Shown here piece after piece: positions 46,321 to 58,052 of a stretch of DNA of 64,000 bases. The notes under the pieces are model-generated. The model was not told where the DNA came from. It saw nothing but the letters and a program-made list of their open reading frames with translations, and made no database searches. The number at the start of each line of letters is the position of its first letter. Position 1 is the stretch's first letter. The position numbers were made by a program, and so were the translations under genes. Source of the DNA: Isoetes taiwanensis (lineage: Eukaryota > Streptophyta > Lycopodiopsida > Isoetales > Isoetaceae); the NCBI GenBank assembly GCA_021234155.1, contig JAJEKV010000030.1, positions 1,004,901-1,068,900 of the forward strand, written 5' to 3'.

Positions 46321-47690
46321 TGCACGATGCTTTGGCAGTGGCAAGGCATGATAAATTTCCGTTCAAAGACGCTTTTGGCTTATTCCTTGGGCATTTTCAG
46401 GATTTTGACTTATCCCCAAAGACGATTTTGTTGCAAGCGGGGCTTATTAAGCTCTATGTTTTGGTGAAACATTCCCCAATATGTTTTCGGCTATTTGCAA
46501 TTGCTATGGCATCTTCAAAGTCTATAATAGATCTTTGCAATCTTTGGCTTTTGGTATTCATCTAAAGCTTTGTTTCAACCCATTTCCTTAAACATTTATG
46601 GTCTTGGGATCCATTTGCAAAGCTGCTGATATATTTTTATGAGCCAAAAAGCATGTGAAGTCCTCTTTGATATATTTCTAGCTATTCAATAGAGGTATGC
46701 TACAGTTCAGCCATTGCAAGTCGTTATGGTATATTTCGGTCTATCTGCCTTATCAAAATGACAACATTATTTTCTACTCCGCATTTTTGAAGCAAGAACT
46801 TCAATCCAGGTTTGTTGATACTTTTTTCATAGCCTTATTGTCCTTGGTTAAGACTACACAAGTCAAGACTGTCATTAGTGACTCTGATGAGCAATGGTTC
46901 TGATCATTCTTACTTCTGTATAATAGCAGCATGCACTATAGTATCTTTGTAACACTATGAAATATTGAAGCAGACTTCAACGTTCATTGTTAGCATATTT
47001 ATACATGTAATGCATATTGCTTAAAGTCTGATGATAGTTATAGATGTTATATTACTTTCAAGTTATAATTTCCGTCTATCTTTCTTGTTAAAAGGTTACT
47101 CGGGGCAAAAGGATACAATTGGTGATGGTGATAAAGCCGAGAGACCCAATGTACCTTTGGCCTTTGCACTTTTACCATTCTTACGCTAATAGTGTATTGA
47201 TTGGGCTGCAGTGCAGGTTCTCTCCTCCTATTGTCTCTTTTTTGCTTTTTCGGGGTTTTTTGCGTGCGTGAAACCTTTTTAAATTTAGCGTCTGTGAAAA
47301 AATTTTTTCGTGACGCTTTCACTTTGTTTTCGGCTTTCGCGAGAAATTCAATTTTTTTTTAAAATTAAAAAAAAAAAAAATTTTTTGAATTTTTGCGTCT
47401 GTGCAATTCTTAATATCGCGTCTGCGAAAAATACTTCAGCGTCACGCAATCGCAATTTATTTATTTTTTTTTATTTTTTTTTTTATTTTTTTTCGTTCGC
47501 GGTTTTCCTTTGTTTCAGCGTACGCGAAAAATTTCGCATCTTTCAGCTTTCCGTTTTTCGGCGATGCGAAATCTTCCAGACAGATTTTTTTTTGGCGCGT
47601 ATTTTTCGTTTTTATACAGCAAATATGTGCCGTATCATACAATTCATACGTATTCCGTATAAAACGTACAACGTATTGAACCTATCCCTG

Positions 47691-48235
47691 ATGTTGACTC
47701 CCATGACTATTCCACAAGAATCTTCTCATACCATGGATCATGATTAGATTCTAACCCCATGGGACAAGTATCAATACCTAGTCTAATTAGCAAAAACATG
47801 CCCTTTTTTAACATGTTTATGTAGATCAAACTCCTCAAAAAGCTTATCCTTTATTGGGCCAATGTCTTCTTTCAATTGTTGTTCTAGTAGTCTAGGTAAT
47901 TGGATGGATGGGTGGATGGATGGATGGATGGATGGGGTTTTAACATCCATAGAGGTCAAATTGACCGTGGGACCCAAACAATAAAAGAGGCATCGAAGGT
48001 CAAAAAGTACAAATAATAGATAATGATAATGCCAATGGTAATGGAAGGATACTTATGCTGATTCCCATGACCATTCCACAACCTTCTTATACTATGGATC
48101 ATGATCAGGTTCCCCTTGCTGATATACCATATAGGACAAGTATCATAAACTAGTCTAATGGCAAAAAACATACCATTTTTTGCATGCTTGTGTAGATCTC
48201 CTCTAAGGGCTTGGCCTCTATTAAACTAATATAAC
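47691..48235 (+). repeat. Direct repeat of ~170-180 bp
   Basis: Copy 1 at 47691-47865 and copy 2 at 48055-48235 share ATTCCACAA, ATGGATCATGAT, GGACAAGTATCA and CTAGTCTAAT in order. The TIR transposon inserted at the left edge of copy 1. Confidence 0.75.
47901..47937 (+). repeat. (GGAT)n microsatellite
   Basis: Followed by TTTTAACATCCAT, as is the second GGAT run at 48780-48819 (there ATTTAACATCCAT). The flanks are therefore related too. Confidence 0.9.
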
Positions 48236-48779
48236 AATAATCCTTATTAGGAGGGACTTGGTTGACATTTATCAGTTCTCTTCCTAGCATGTTAGTGGCC
48301 TTCTTGCAATGCAAATGGCATGAGCTTACATTATGAAGAGCTTTTAGAAGTTTTTAAGCTAATCTATTTAATATACAAAAACAGATTTTTGTCATGTTTG
48401 TCTCAACTTCTAATTTGGACCATATCATGCTATAAATAAAAATAGCCAGTTTAGATTTTACGTTTTTTTTTTTAAATGAAGTCTTTTAGAAAATCGATTA
48501 ACTGATGAGATAAGTTAGAGCACCTTTTCAATAAGGATGTCCAATTTTAGAAATGGTGCAATTCTACATATAAAATCTCGAGATATGGGAAGCATGGAGG
48601 CTCATAGAAAAAATGTACTATGGAGTCAATTGATGTAGGAGTTGCGAGCAACAACATATGAAGTAGAAAAAGTTCAAAGGACTCTTAGATATGGGAATGA
48701 TTTATGTAGTCTGGTTAAAAGTTGTAGGATCTTGATTCCTACCAAAACCCCATTCAAGGATCTAAATCCAAAATAACAT
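48236..48779. other. Non-coding stretch
   Basis: AT-rich, nothing recognised. Confidence 0.4.
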
Positions 48780-48819
48780 AGATGGATGGATGGATGGATG
48801 GATGGATGGAGGGATGGAT
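48780..48819 (+). repeat. (GGAT)n microsatellite, second run
   Basis: About ten tetramers with one GGGA variant, immediately before the LINE fragment. Confidence 0.9.
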
Positions 48820-48835
48820 AAAAATTTAACATCCA

Positions 48836-50085
48836 TTGAGCCACAAAAGGACTATGGACAGTACAATGAGCATGGCATTAAGCCAAAAACAAGAGGTTCG
48901 ACAATTTGCTGCTATTGTGAAACATGATCCCCCTTTTGTAGTTTTTGTAGTTTTTGTTGAAGTTGTAGATAGCTACAAGTATCTTGGTGTAGAATTCTGT
49001 AAGAACACACTTTGGGAACAGTGTATTACCAAGCGGGTGGCTGTTGGATGGAGAGCACTCTATGCCATGCAAAACAATTGTTTTCGCGCAGAAATTCATG
49101 ATTGGCCACGGAAAGCCCACTTGTTTCGGGCTTTGGTAGAGCTGTTTTCTTGTATGGTTACGAAGTGTGGGGCTGCCATTAGTGCTAGTGCTTGGGAGAG
49201 CTTGGGGCGGGTGCAAAAGTCCTTTCTTACTTACGGCCTTGGAGTTAAAACAACGGTGCCCTATGCTATTCTTTTACAAGAGAGCGGGGTTTTGGCCTCT
49301 TCAACATTCGCTATGAAGCGCCATCTCCACTATATCGCAAGGTGCACCACATGGATGATGTTAGGTATCTGTTCTTGCACTTGCCATGGCTGAATCTCCT
49401 CGGCGTTTGAAAGCGATGTTGGAAAGAGCATTGCACTACATGGTTTGCCGGGGGCGTTTGCAACCAGAACCTTTGCTGATGCTTGCCGGATTCGATCCCG
49501 AGCTTTGCAACAATATCTTAATGGTCGTTTTTCTCAAAAGATATGGGACCTTTGATTACTTTGGCCCAAGTGGCGGTCATTATCATGCACACATAAATCC
49601 CACTTTGGCACGAGGGGCCCCAAGCTTATTTGCTTGCTTCATTGTCGAGGAACAAGCTTGTAGCTATTGCATCAATTCGCACGGGGTCCCACGGTCTATG
49701 TACCGCTGTTGCGATTCTGGTTATTGAAGATGAAAGCCATACTCTTACGAGGTTGCCCGCTTTTGAGATAGTCGGAATCATTTTTTCGACCTTAGCATTC
49801 CATTCCACGCTTCCACAACTTCTCGGCACACCATGTGCATGACTTGGCATATATATATTTGAGGTTCTAGATAAGCGTGCGCAATTGCCAGCCCCCTCGG
49901 TGGTCATTATCTAAGCTTGTCTAGTATCATCATTCTTTGCAAGGTTTTCCCTTGAAAACCTTTTCGAGGCGTTTTTTTAATCCTAGTAGTAATGATTGTA
50001 CTAGCCCATTGTATGGGTCCCATGACCTATTGGTCTTCGTGGGACGTTAAAAAAACTATTCTATTCTATTCTATAAAATGCTAGT
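48836..50085 (+). mobile_element. LINE 3' fragment, different family from 1-1827
   Basis: The 185-codon frame at 48836-49393 reads DSYKYLGVEFCKNTLWEQCI, WRALYAMQNNCFRAEIHDW and SAWESLGRVQKSFLTYGLGV. This is the RT connector of non-LTR elements (typically YKYLGV... RALxxMxxxCRxxxI). After frameshifts, ALHYMVCRGRLQPEP and then VEDExH-like zinc-finger remains (VAILVIEDESHTLTRLPAF) follow to about 49810. The 3' UTR contains GGGTCCCATGACC and GTGGGACGTTAAA and ends in (TATTC)n at about 50058-50081. Confidence 0.75.
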
Positions 50086-50397
50086 TCAAAAGCCCTTTTG
50101 TTGTAAATAATTGCTATTGTGGATCGACCTTCTTATGTAGATCCAACATTTTTTTAATGCAAAATCCTCATTCCTTTGGTGTAGATCTGGAGAGCTGCAA
50201 GCTTTTTCTTTCGGAGTTGAAACATACAACATATAGCATAATTGAAACATAGCGAGTTATACCTGCTTCATATTCTTTACGTTTAGTAGAATTGGTGGGT
50301 TGATCATTCGCATGGTAGGAGATGTCATGTTGCGGCTTTCTGAGCATGAGGCGACCCAACTTTTATTTTGTTTATCTCTATATAATAACAAACCTTA

Positions 50398-50475
50398 AGA
50401 ATTAAAAAGTGAATTGAATTTTATCGTCCCACGAGAGAAAAAAAATCTTAGGACCCAATACAAGAAAGAGAGCAC
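50398..50475 (-). mobile_element. LINE-type 3' tail, minus strand
   Basis: Its reverse complement reads TTCTTGTATTGGGTCCTAAG ... TCGTGGGACGATAAAATTCA, ending in AATTCA words. It matches the tails at 17385-17466 and 50010-50081. Confidence 0.45.
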
Positions 50476-51150
50476 AACACATCCATTATTGCCTAGGATT
50501 ACCCCCAAAAAAAAGGAGTTTTCAACGGAAAGACCTGCCGGTAATAATAGACTTCGATGAAAAAGCGTACATTTGTACATATCAATGTGATGATGCAAGA
50601 TTTATATCATGATATGATTATGATAGTAAAGGGAGGATGGATGGGCGCCTATTTTCTTAGAAAATTTGTCTTTACTCTTATGTTTGAAGTATTCTCTTGG
50701 CCAAATTTGTTCGAGTTGAATTTTGCTTTCTTTGATCTCAATTTTCAGAAGGTTGCTATTGTAGATCATTGAGTTGTTTGAGGAGTTGTTGATCATCATT
50801 TATGGTACCATAGTGAGACAAGAATGCCACTTTCATTTCTAGCCGACTTTGTTTCCAATGACTTTTATTGGCCATGAACCATTGATGGGGAGCACCGCGT
50901 GGCGTGGTGGGAAGATATGAAACTTGATGCGGGCTTGAGAGTGCCCATTTAAAAAAGCAGTGAAAGCTTCAAATTCCTCTATGTGTGCCCTGAGCACTTT
51001 GCTCGAGAATGGACTTGCCTTTAGCATTGCCAAAAATTAGGATATGGAAGTTTGAGATGTAGAGCCGTGGAGGTAACTTGGTGGCGTTGAGGCACAGGAG
51101 AGGCCGTGAGCAAGGCATCTGCGTTGGAATAGTAAACCAGGGAGGTCAAG
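50476..51150. other. Non-coding stretch
   Basis: Frames at 50557-50772 (plus) and 50839-51033 (minus) are open but unrecognised. Confidence 0.3.
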
Positions 51151-51199
51151 AAATTTTAGTGTTATTTGGAGCCATATCCTATGCACCCTCCCTCTGTCA

Positions 51200-51700
51200 A
51201 AATGAGATCATCAATGTTGTACACATTGACTGGAGATTGAAAAGATAGTGATGACTAAAATTCATGAACATTGTTAGGACCAAAAGAAACCTGAGAGTAG
51301 CCCATACCATGTTGTGTTGAAGACGGTTGCGAAGACAACGACATCTGCACAGAAGGAATATGGATATAAGTACTCTCCGGCATTTGAAAATATTGAGGTG
51401 TCTAGTGCAGGAGTGTGATCACGGTGATTGAGGTTGGAAGGAATGTTGACAATTTGGAGACGACCCCGGCCTTGAAAAGACTCAAGGAGTAGGAGGTGCC
51501 GAGTGAGCTCGGGCGAAATTGACCTTCTTTAATGTCATAGTCTCCATCGTAAGGATCTCGAGCAGCTTCCCTGCATTGATGGCGATCTAATCTAGCCGCA
51601 GTTTGGCAGAGAAGCTCTTCCTGGGTGAAAGCATGAACAGACATCTTGAAGGTTGAAGAAAAGAACGAAGACCTAGTGGCAGCGACAATGTTTGTCATGC
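51200..51700 (-). other. Candidate coding region, minus strand, unidentified
   Basis: Protein-like minus-strand residues include FTQEELLCQTAARLDRHQC, AARDPYDGDYDIKEGQF and (adjacent frame) FQGRGRLQIVNIPSNLNHRD. One frame change near 51520 would join them. No family recognised. Confidence 0.3.
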
Positions 51701-51852
51701 GGGATTTTGCAAAAGAGATAAGAACAGAATGAACAAAACAAGAAACAAGGAGACTGTGCCAAGATAACAATCCCTTGAGTATCATAAGAAATACATGAAG
51801 TCTCGTGAGATGCAGAGACAAAAAGTTGAAACAAGACAATACTAAGTCTCAT

Positions 51853-52053
51853 CTAAAACTTAAGGTCTAACTCTACCGATATATACAGTACAACGGCCTC
51901 AGGCTTAAAATAGGCATATGGCAGAGCCTTTGTGATCTCGATCACCAACTCCTGGATCACTTGCTTGATTTGAGGGAATTTTATCAGCGGCGTCATGAGT
52001 GCCGCGAATCCTGGTAAATTAGGATCGTATCCACAGGTGTGGTCATATGTCAC
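51853..52053 (-). other. Candidate exon, minus strand, unidentified
   Basis: A 66-codon frame reads CGYDPNLPGFAALMTPLIKF and QVIQELVIEITKALPYAYF. The composition is protein-like. The relation to the exons at 52470-53399 is unknown. Confidence 0.25.
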
Positions 52054-52469
52054 CCCTTGATCTCTTCTTTGACAAGGGCATGGGTTTTTGTGTGGGCGTG
52101 GGTTTGCTGCCTGATGCTCCTATGTGTCGCTTGCCTTTGTGCTTGTGTGCTGGCTTGCATAGTGCTCAAGAATAGTCCAGTGCCTCTTTGCACGGGACTA
52201 ACATTAATCTGGCAAGACATTGCCAGCAGATACACTCCATTCCATAAAATTCCAAGAACAAGACATAAAGTAATGTATACATGAAATCCATTGTGGCCAA
52301 AACATGAAATCCATTGTTTCTAGCAATTTTTATCTCTTGAGCTTTTTCTTGCCTTTCCTAGCATTGCCTTTATCTGCTTTCTTTGTGCTCACTAATGTCT
52401 CTTGCAATTTGCCCAATACAACGTTGTAGATTTGCCTGCAATTTGCAACCTGCACCTTGCTAAACTAGC

Positions 52470-53399
52470 CTAGATTGACCTGCAGATGTGAACTTGTCGA
52501 TTAAGAGAAGCATAATTTAAGACAAAAGGTGGACTAATTTTAAAGAATGCCTCACGAACTGTTTGTGTGGTATCATTGATAATGAAGTCCAATAAATTTT
52601 CATGCAAAAAGAATTGTGTAGATTCCACATTTTGAACCATTTTCCTATTCAGGAGTGTGCATTTCAAGCACTGATACTGAAAGCCAGTCAGGATATGCAG
52701 AGCCCCAAACCTCATGAACCTGTCCTATAAAGTTGCGAGGAACTTACTAATATCACATTTAGAACGACACCACATAAAAAAAATGTATGAGTTTGGAATT
52801 TTTGATGCCTTCTTGAGGAATGCCAATTTGAGAAGTGAGTCAAAGTGAAACACACTAGGGCAGCTTGTTCCAACGGAATTGCAGATGTCTACATCTCCAT
52901 AGAAGATAAACAAACTCCGGTGGCAATCGCAAAGCAAGAATGCAAGAAAGAACATCAATTTCAAAGGTGGAGTAGTACATTTAAATTCACTCACTTACTT
53001 GGCACATCTTTGGCATCGAGGAAAAACAACAGATCTTTGCTTTCGATTTGGGAGGAAGCATTCTCTTTCACAAGGTATCTACATGCCTCAAATACAAGCC
53101 GAATCGAGAAGGATGAAAAAATTGGTGGTACTTACGAGATTCCACAGATATGATGTGAGACAAAAGCCTGTGTTTTGGGACAATTAGCATAGTGGAATAA
53201 TAAAAATTATTGCAGCCAAAGCAACAGTGGACTTACATAAAATAAGATCCGACAGACTCCTCGTTGACCCAGGAAGCACAACTTTCTCTGGATTGTCAGA
53301 ACTCGAGCGTTCAAATGCGAGTTCATCTGCTTTGGTGACCATAAACTGGCCCATCTTAGCTGATCCCCAAGAAAGCAGAGTTTCATTAAAGTTGGAATT
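52470..53399 (-). pseudogene. Multi-exon plant gene remains, minus strand, unidentified
   Basis: An exon at 53399-53237 follows CTTCAG and ends at GTAAGT: NSNFNETLLSWGSAKMGQ, then KADELAFERSSSDNPEKVVL, then PGSTRSLSDLIL. An exon at 53078-52999 lies between TGTAG and GTAAGT: YLVKENASSQIESKDLLFFL, then DAKDVP. A possible short exon lies near 53155-53120. Downstream, 52830-52470 reads HFDSLLKLAFLKKASKIPN and, after a TAG, MRFGALHILTGFQYQCLKC. Splice signals and composition are convincing, but phases do not all fit. I do not recognise the protein. Confidence 0.4.
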
Positions 53400-53730
53400 C
53401 TGAAGACAAGTTGGAATAATTTTTATATAGTATACCTTGGAGGGTTATGTATACCTCAATACTTATAGTATGGTTATGTGTATTACAAAAGGTTATGTAT
53501 ACCTGTTGCATACTATGGTTATGTGTATTACAAAAGGTTATGTATACCTGATAACAATAAGATTACAATAAGATAACAATAAGAGTACAACCAGATTACA
53601 ATAAGATAACAAGTACTATTATTTTACTATTACTTATATTACGGTTATGTGTATTACAAAAGGTTATGTGTACCTGTTGTATACTAACACAACCAGATTA
53701 CAATAAGATAACAAGTAATATTATTCTTCT
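53400..53730 (+). repeat. Tandem repeats GGTTATGTRTATTACAAAA and AACAATAAGATTAC
   Basis: GGTTATGTGTATTACAAAAG followed by GTTATGTATACCTG recurs three times in 53445-53680. ACAATAAGAT(A/T)ACA words fill the spaces between. Confidence 0.8.
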
Positions 53731-54024
53731 ACTATTACTCTGAATGATCAGAACTAGCAGAAGGCGCTCCAGAGATCCTTTCGATCATGAACATTTGATA
53801 CTCCCTATTCCACGGGGAGATGGATGATAACATCGGCGGGATCGAGGATAATGGCGAGGATTGAGAGCAACAATTGGTGAGCAGGTCTTCAAGCGGTATA
53901 TCTCATTTCGGCGGCACCGCTTGAAGTCCTCATGATTCATCTTGCAAGTGATAGAATCACGTTCAAGACGAGAATAAGTCATAGCTAGGCGGGAGGCCAA
54001 TGTTCTTTTTTCGGCAATTTGATG

Positions 54025-54120
54025 TATATTTATACCCACCAAAATTATTGATGGTATACCCACCAAAATTATTGATGGTATATACTCACCAAAATTATTG
54101 ATAGTATATACATAGAAATT
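54025..54120 (+). repeat. ~29-bp minisatellite CACCAAAATTATTGATGGTATA
   Basis: Three close units and one degenerate unit, each containing ACCAAAATTATTGAT. Confidence 0.9.
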
Positions 54121-54165
54121 ATTGGATCATATACATGTATGGTACTTTCATTATAAAGGCAATGA

Positions 54166-54480
54166 ACACCAATAATTCATCAATAATTTTACTTCACTAT
54201 AAAAGCGGCTCCATCCGATTGGTAGAGCTCATTCATCTCCATGGCTTCCTTGCACGATCGTCGAGAGAACATCCAATCCTTCGGGTGCTACCTTAGCTAT
54301 AATGATGCGTGTGAATGCTACGTAAATGGTATCAAACTTGATCCATGGCTGCGGTCAAAGCAGATGGTCCTGCGAGTGCTTGCGGGGAAGCTCACTTCGT
54401 GTTAAGGTCCACCTTTATTGGCTTCCCGATCAGGAGATCTTTGGTGAATAGCATCCGTGCTTTGATGTTGATGATGAGTG
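54166..54480 (+). CDS. Small gene, tandem copy 1, with TATA box
   Basis: TATAAAA lies at 54198-54204, 37 bp before ATG 54241. The frame reads MASLHDRRENIQSFGCYLSY, NDACECYVNGIKLDPWLRSK and QMVLRVLAGKL to a TAA at 54403-54405. In another frame VKVHLYWLPDQEIFGE continues for about 16 residues, so one small indel may have cut the frame. Upstream sequence (ACCAATAATTCATCAATAAT then TTTACTTCACTATAAAA) is shared with copy 2. The family is unknown. It might be a gene or part of an element. Confidence 0.4.
54198..54204 (+). promoter_or_regulatory. TATA box of small gene copy 1
   Basis: TATAAAA within CTTCACTATAAAAGCGGCTCC. The same core occurs at 54814-54820, with identical distance to the ATG. Confidence 0.55.
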
Positions 54481-54483
54481 AAT

Positions 54484-54720
54484 CGTATCCAGCTAAGGAT
54501 ATAATAATGACATGAGTACCTATGAACTATGCAAAAGTCTTTTTATTTTCAATCACACCTATATTAGTCAAGCGGCAATGACGGTGAATCATCTATGATA
54601 TGTATACCAATTAAGGATATAATAATATAAGCACTTATGATTTGTGTATACATTAAGGATATATATAATATAAGCATAGTGAATATTAGTTGATGTATAG
54701 AATCACGAGTACATGATAGA
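54484..54720 (+). repeat. AAGGATATAATAATATAAGCA repeats
   Basis: Three degenerate copies near 54494, 54610 and 54653 between the two small genes. Confidence 0.6.
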
Positions 54721-54782
54721 ATCATACAATGCATTTAGTACATGATACTTGTATCGCTCAATGATGGTATTTCTGGTCCACC

Positions 54783-55035
54783 CCAATAATTCACATCAAT
54801 AATTTTACTTCACTATAAAAACAGCTCCATTAGGGCTAGAGGTCATTAAGTCTCCCATGGATTATTTTCCTTCTTCTATTCACCACATCGAGAGGCGATC
54901 AAGTGCTTTCGATGAGCCTCTCGATCTTGTTGGTTGCCTAGATAGGCATCTTCTTCTTGATCCCTACTGGCGAAGAAAAGCTTTGGGGCGAGATTCATTG
55001 CCCTGCGTCAATTAGTGTTATGATCCATCGATATG
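54783..55035 (+). CDS. Small gene, tandem copy 2, with TATA box
   Basis: TATAAAA at 54814-54820 and ATG at 54857 (MDYFPSSIHHIERRSSAFDE, then PLDLVGCLDRHLLLDPYWRR, then KALGRDSLPCVN, stop at 55013-55015). The pattern GC-L....LDP-W/YWR-K resembles copy 1, as does the promoter, so the two are duplicates about 616 bp apart. Confidence 0.4.
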
Positions 55036-58000
55036 GCTTCCTCGGCGCATGAGCTATGAGATATCGGGGATCACTACTACAGATCGAAGATGATTGAATC
55101 ATTGTTCAACATATAAGCACCGACCATCTTATCTATGAATCATGTATGCATTTATATATTAAAGATGTAGCAGTTATATATGATCACAAATATAGTAATG
55201 TTATGTATTAAGATGAAAGATATGTATTACAAGTACAAGATCTCATGTATTAAGATGAACAATGTGCTATGTCTTTCCACATCCTATATTATAAAATTTT
55301 AATGTATATCTGTCTTTAAGCGGCGCCCTAAATTGAGCGGTTTGGATTTTTTGGACTTTTTTCCAACATACCTTTCTTTACGGTTTCTCCTTCATGGGAG
55401 CAGTTGTTTCCCAGAGCTGCTATTCAACGGCGTGTTGGCTTTGACATTGAATCAAATTAGAATAACTGGTAGAGAATGGAAGGTCGTGGCATATGTTTTG
55501 GTTTTCTTTTGCGGCTCACGGCCAATTTCACTTTTGCTTAGCCATGGCGGACGATGAGGCTCTTTCAGCAAGGCATTCTTGCTCTGTAAGCAAAGTCATG
55601 GAGCTCCGGCCAGATGTGGTGCTTTGTCTGCATGCCGTCTAGATGCATGTTTTGCACCCACAGAACATAAAAAAGCGGTGCATATCCTAGCATATCCGGC
55701 CACCATATGTCGGCGGTAGCCATGAATCAATCTAGCTATAAGTTCCGGTAAGTGGAACACTTCTCATCTGTGCATTTGCAAAAATTTACTACTTTATGTT
55801 GTGGCTATGGGTTGCTTACTTCAACTTCACATTTTCTAGGTTGTCTACGCATCACGAAGAGTCGAATGCTTACCTTAGCCCTAAATCTGCAAGTCACGTA
55901 TCACGAGCGATTTATTTCACTTTTGTCATTTGACCTGTGATTAGCTTGATCATTTGAGTAACATGCATAGTATTGTGAATAATTGGGGATGAGACAACTA
56001 TATCTGCGTAATCTATGCAAAGTTTTGGTCATAACTATAAGCCAAGCAATGATTTTTTATTATGTCGGTGTTTTTCTTATGTTATACCGGGGTTTTGCGG
56101 GTTTTGCCCACGAATTTTGCGGGGCTTATGTCAATTGACCCGAATTAAACAGGAATAACGTTGTTAGAGTTTTCCTTTGAAAATAAGCAAATTAAGTTGA
56201 TAATATGATATGAATGGAATCAAGTGGTTAGAGCTTTCCTTTGCATATAAGCAATTTTGAAGTCCATACTTGAACCTGCGTGCCACGATTATTCAATGTA
56301 TACCTCCTTTAGTAGTCTTCCATCGCATCTTTGATCTTAGCTTTCTTTTATTTCTCATCTATTCATTTTTACCATGCGCTCAATGTTTTTATATGTTTGC
56401 AGATTCCAAATTTCACCATAGCGGTTCCTTGGCACAATGTCTGAGACAATTTATAATGTTTCAAGCGAGTTGCGGATAGATTTATTTCTCTTGTATTTGC
56501 TTGCTTTTTGTCTGAGAGAAGAGGAACATCTATCTAATACTCTTCGCCAAGCTAGAGTGTGTGAGAGTCAAATTTCTATCCTTTAGAGGTTCGTCTTAAT
56601 TCATGCTCATTAATTGTCAATGTGCTCGGCCTCCTCGACCTTTGGAATCATGGCAGCGAAATCGAGCAGGGGGATCCGGCCTTGCATTTTATAATTTACG
56701 GCTTGGGCATTTCCTTCTTTGGTTGGACTCAGAACCTGTTGTGCGGATCGTATGCATCCGTTTCGTTTTCCTAGGCATGCCGAGAAATTCCGGCATGGCA
56801 AGTTGCATGTTTTAGCCCTGTTTGCATGAGGCTATCTTTGTGTATTAATAGAGTAGCCATTAGGGGAGCCCATTTTCATTTTACTTCTTCTTTTTCAGAT
56901 TGGATAGTCTTTGTTCTATTTCAGGAGGAGTTATTTGTGAAGAGCCATTCGGTGGAGCCCATTTCGGTGAGTATCTCCATCCCTTCTATTGCGAGGATAG
57001 GGTCCCAATGATCGGCCCATTTTTTCTGCCAGTTCTTCATTTCTTTTTTTCAAGACCTCTATGCATTGTGGCTTATAGATTTGGATGAGTACGGATGCTA
57101 TGACAGGAGGTCCTTGCATGATTGTCCTAGCCTTCCACATTTTTGATCTCTGCAAGAAGTTTGAAGTTATACTCTTTGTGGAAATGGTATTTTATGTAAA
57201 TATTGTGCTTTTTGATGAGAGGCCTGAGTTCAATATGCTATTGATTAAAAAGCATCTATCTTTGTTGTTTGGCTGCTGATCTTGCAAAATACCCCAATGG
57301 TCAAGAGATATTTTGGGAACTGTTTTATCTCTTTCTAAGTTCCAAAGAAGCATGCGGTGCGGTGTTGTTAATGTTTTAAATTTGAACATGCAACTATAAG
57401 TTGCTTAAAGTCAAACTCGATAGGCAATATCTTCCAACATTGCGGTGCAAATGAGCATTTTATAATGGTCTACAAATCAAAGGTTTGTTTGTCTCTCTTG
57501 AATATTCCTTCTAATATTGCACTTTGCAGCTCTCGCCACAATATTCTCTGGGCATCAGTCTTTTCTTGCATATATAATCTCTGCATTTAAGTTAACAAGC
57601 AAGTTAGCATATGATTTTACAATACTCCAAACAATCTGAGAACAACAATAAGGGCACCTAAGTAATTGTTGGTTATATTCTCGCAATGTATGTCACCAAA
57701 TTGTACAATCCATAATATGCCACCATTTTGAGTTCAAAGACCCACCATTTTGTCACATCATTTGTCACCTCCTTTGAAACATTTTGTGTACACCTTAAAC
57801 TGAGATATAACTCACTTTTAGGGGACATTTTGTGTACACCTTAAATTGAGATATAACTCTCACTTTTAGGGGTGTTAGATGTAGGTGTCTAGATGCTTGA
57901 CTACAAAAATTCACCCTGCAATGCAAGCCTTGCTGGAGGCCATTTTTCTTATTAATAAAAAAAAGGCTATTTGCCTTGCCCATGCATGTCGAAGCACTTT

Positions 58001-58052
58001 CATAGAACGGTAGCCTTTGCAAACATTCTTCTTTAGCAAGAAAGAACAAAAA

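Larger units (their letters stand above)
45355..47690. mobile_element. TIR DNA transposon, 2.34 kb, 5-bp target duplication
   Basis: The left end CAGGGATAGGTTCTATACGT mirrors the right end ...GAACCTATCCCTG. The inverted match is 13 bp perfect, then imperfect. The element is flanked on both sides by ATGTT (45350-45354 and 47691-47695). CAGGG termini recall hAT elements, which usually have 8-bp and sometimes 5-bp duplications, so the assignment is tentative. Subterminal regions are dense in GCGTACGCGAAA and CGTCTGCGAAAA words. A ~170-bp direct repeat occurs at both ends (45575-45740 and 47290-47450, with CGCTTTCACTTTGTTTTCG). No transposase is recognised. Interior frames (46320-46565, 46697-46903) could be captured DNA. 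Confidence 0.85.

Noticed and set aside
53400-53730. CRISPR-like spaced repeats
   Set aside because: Units are adjacent and degenerate, spacers are not unique, and the context is a plant genome.
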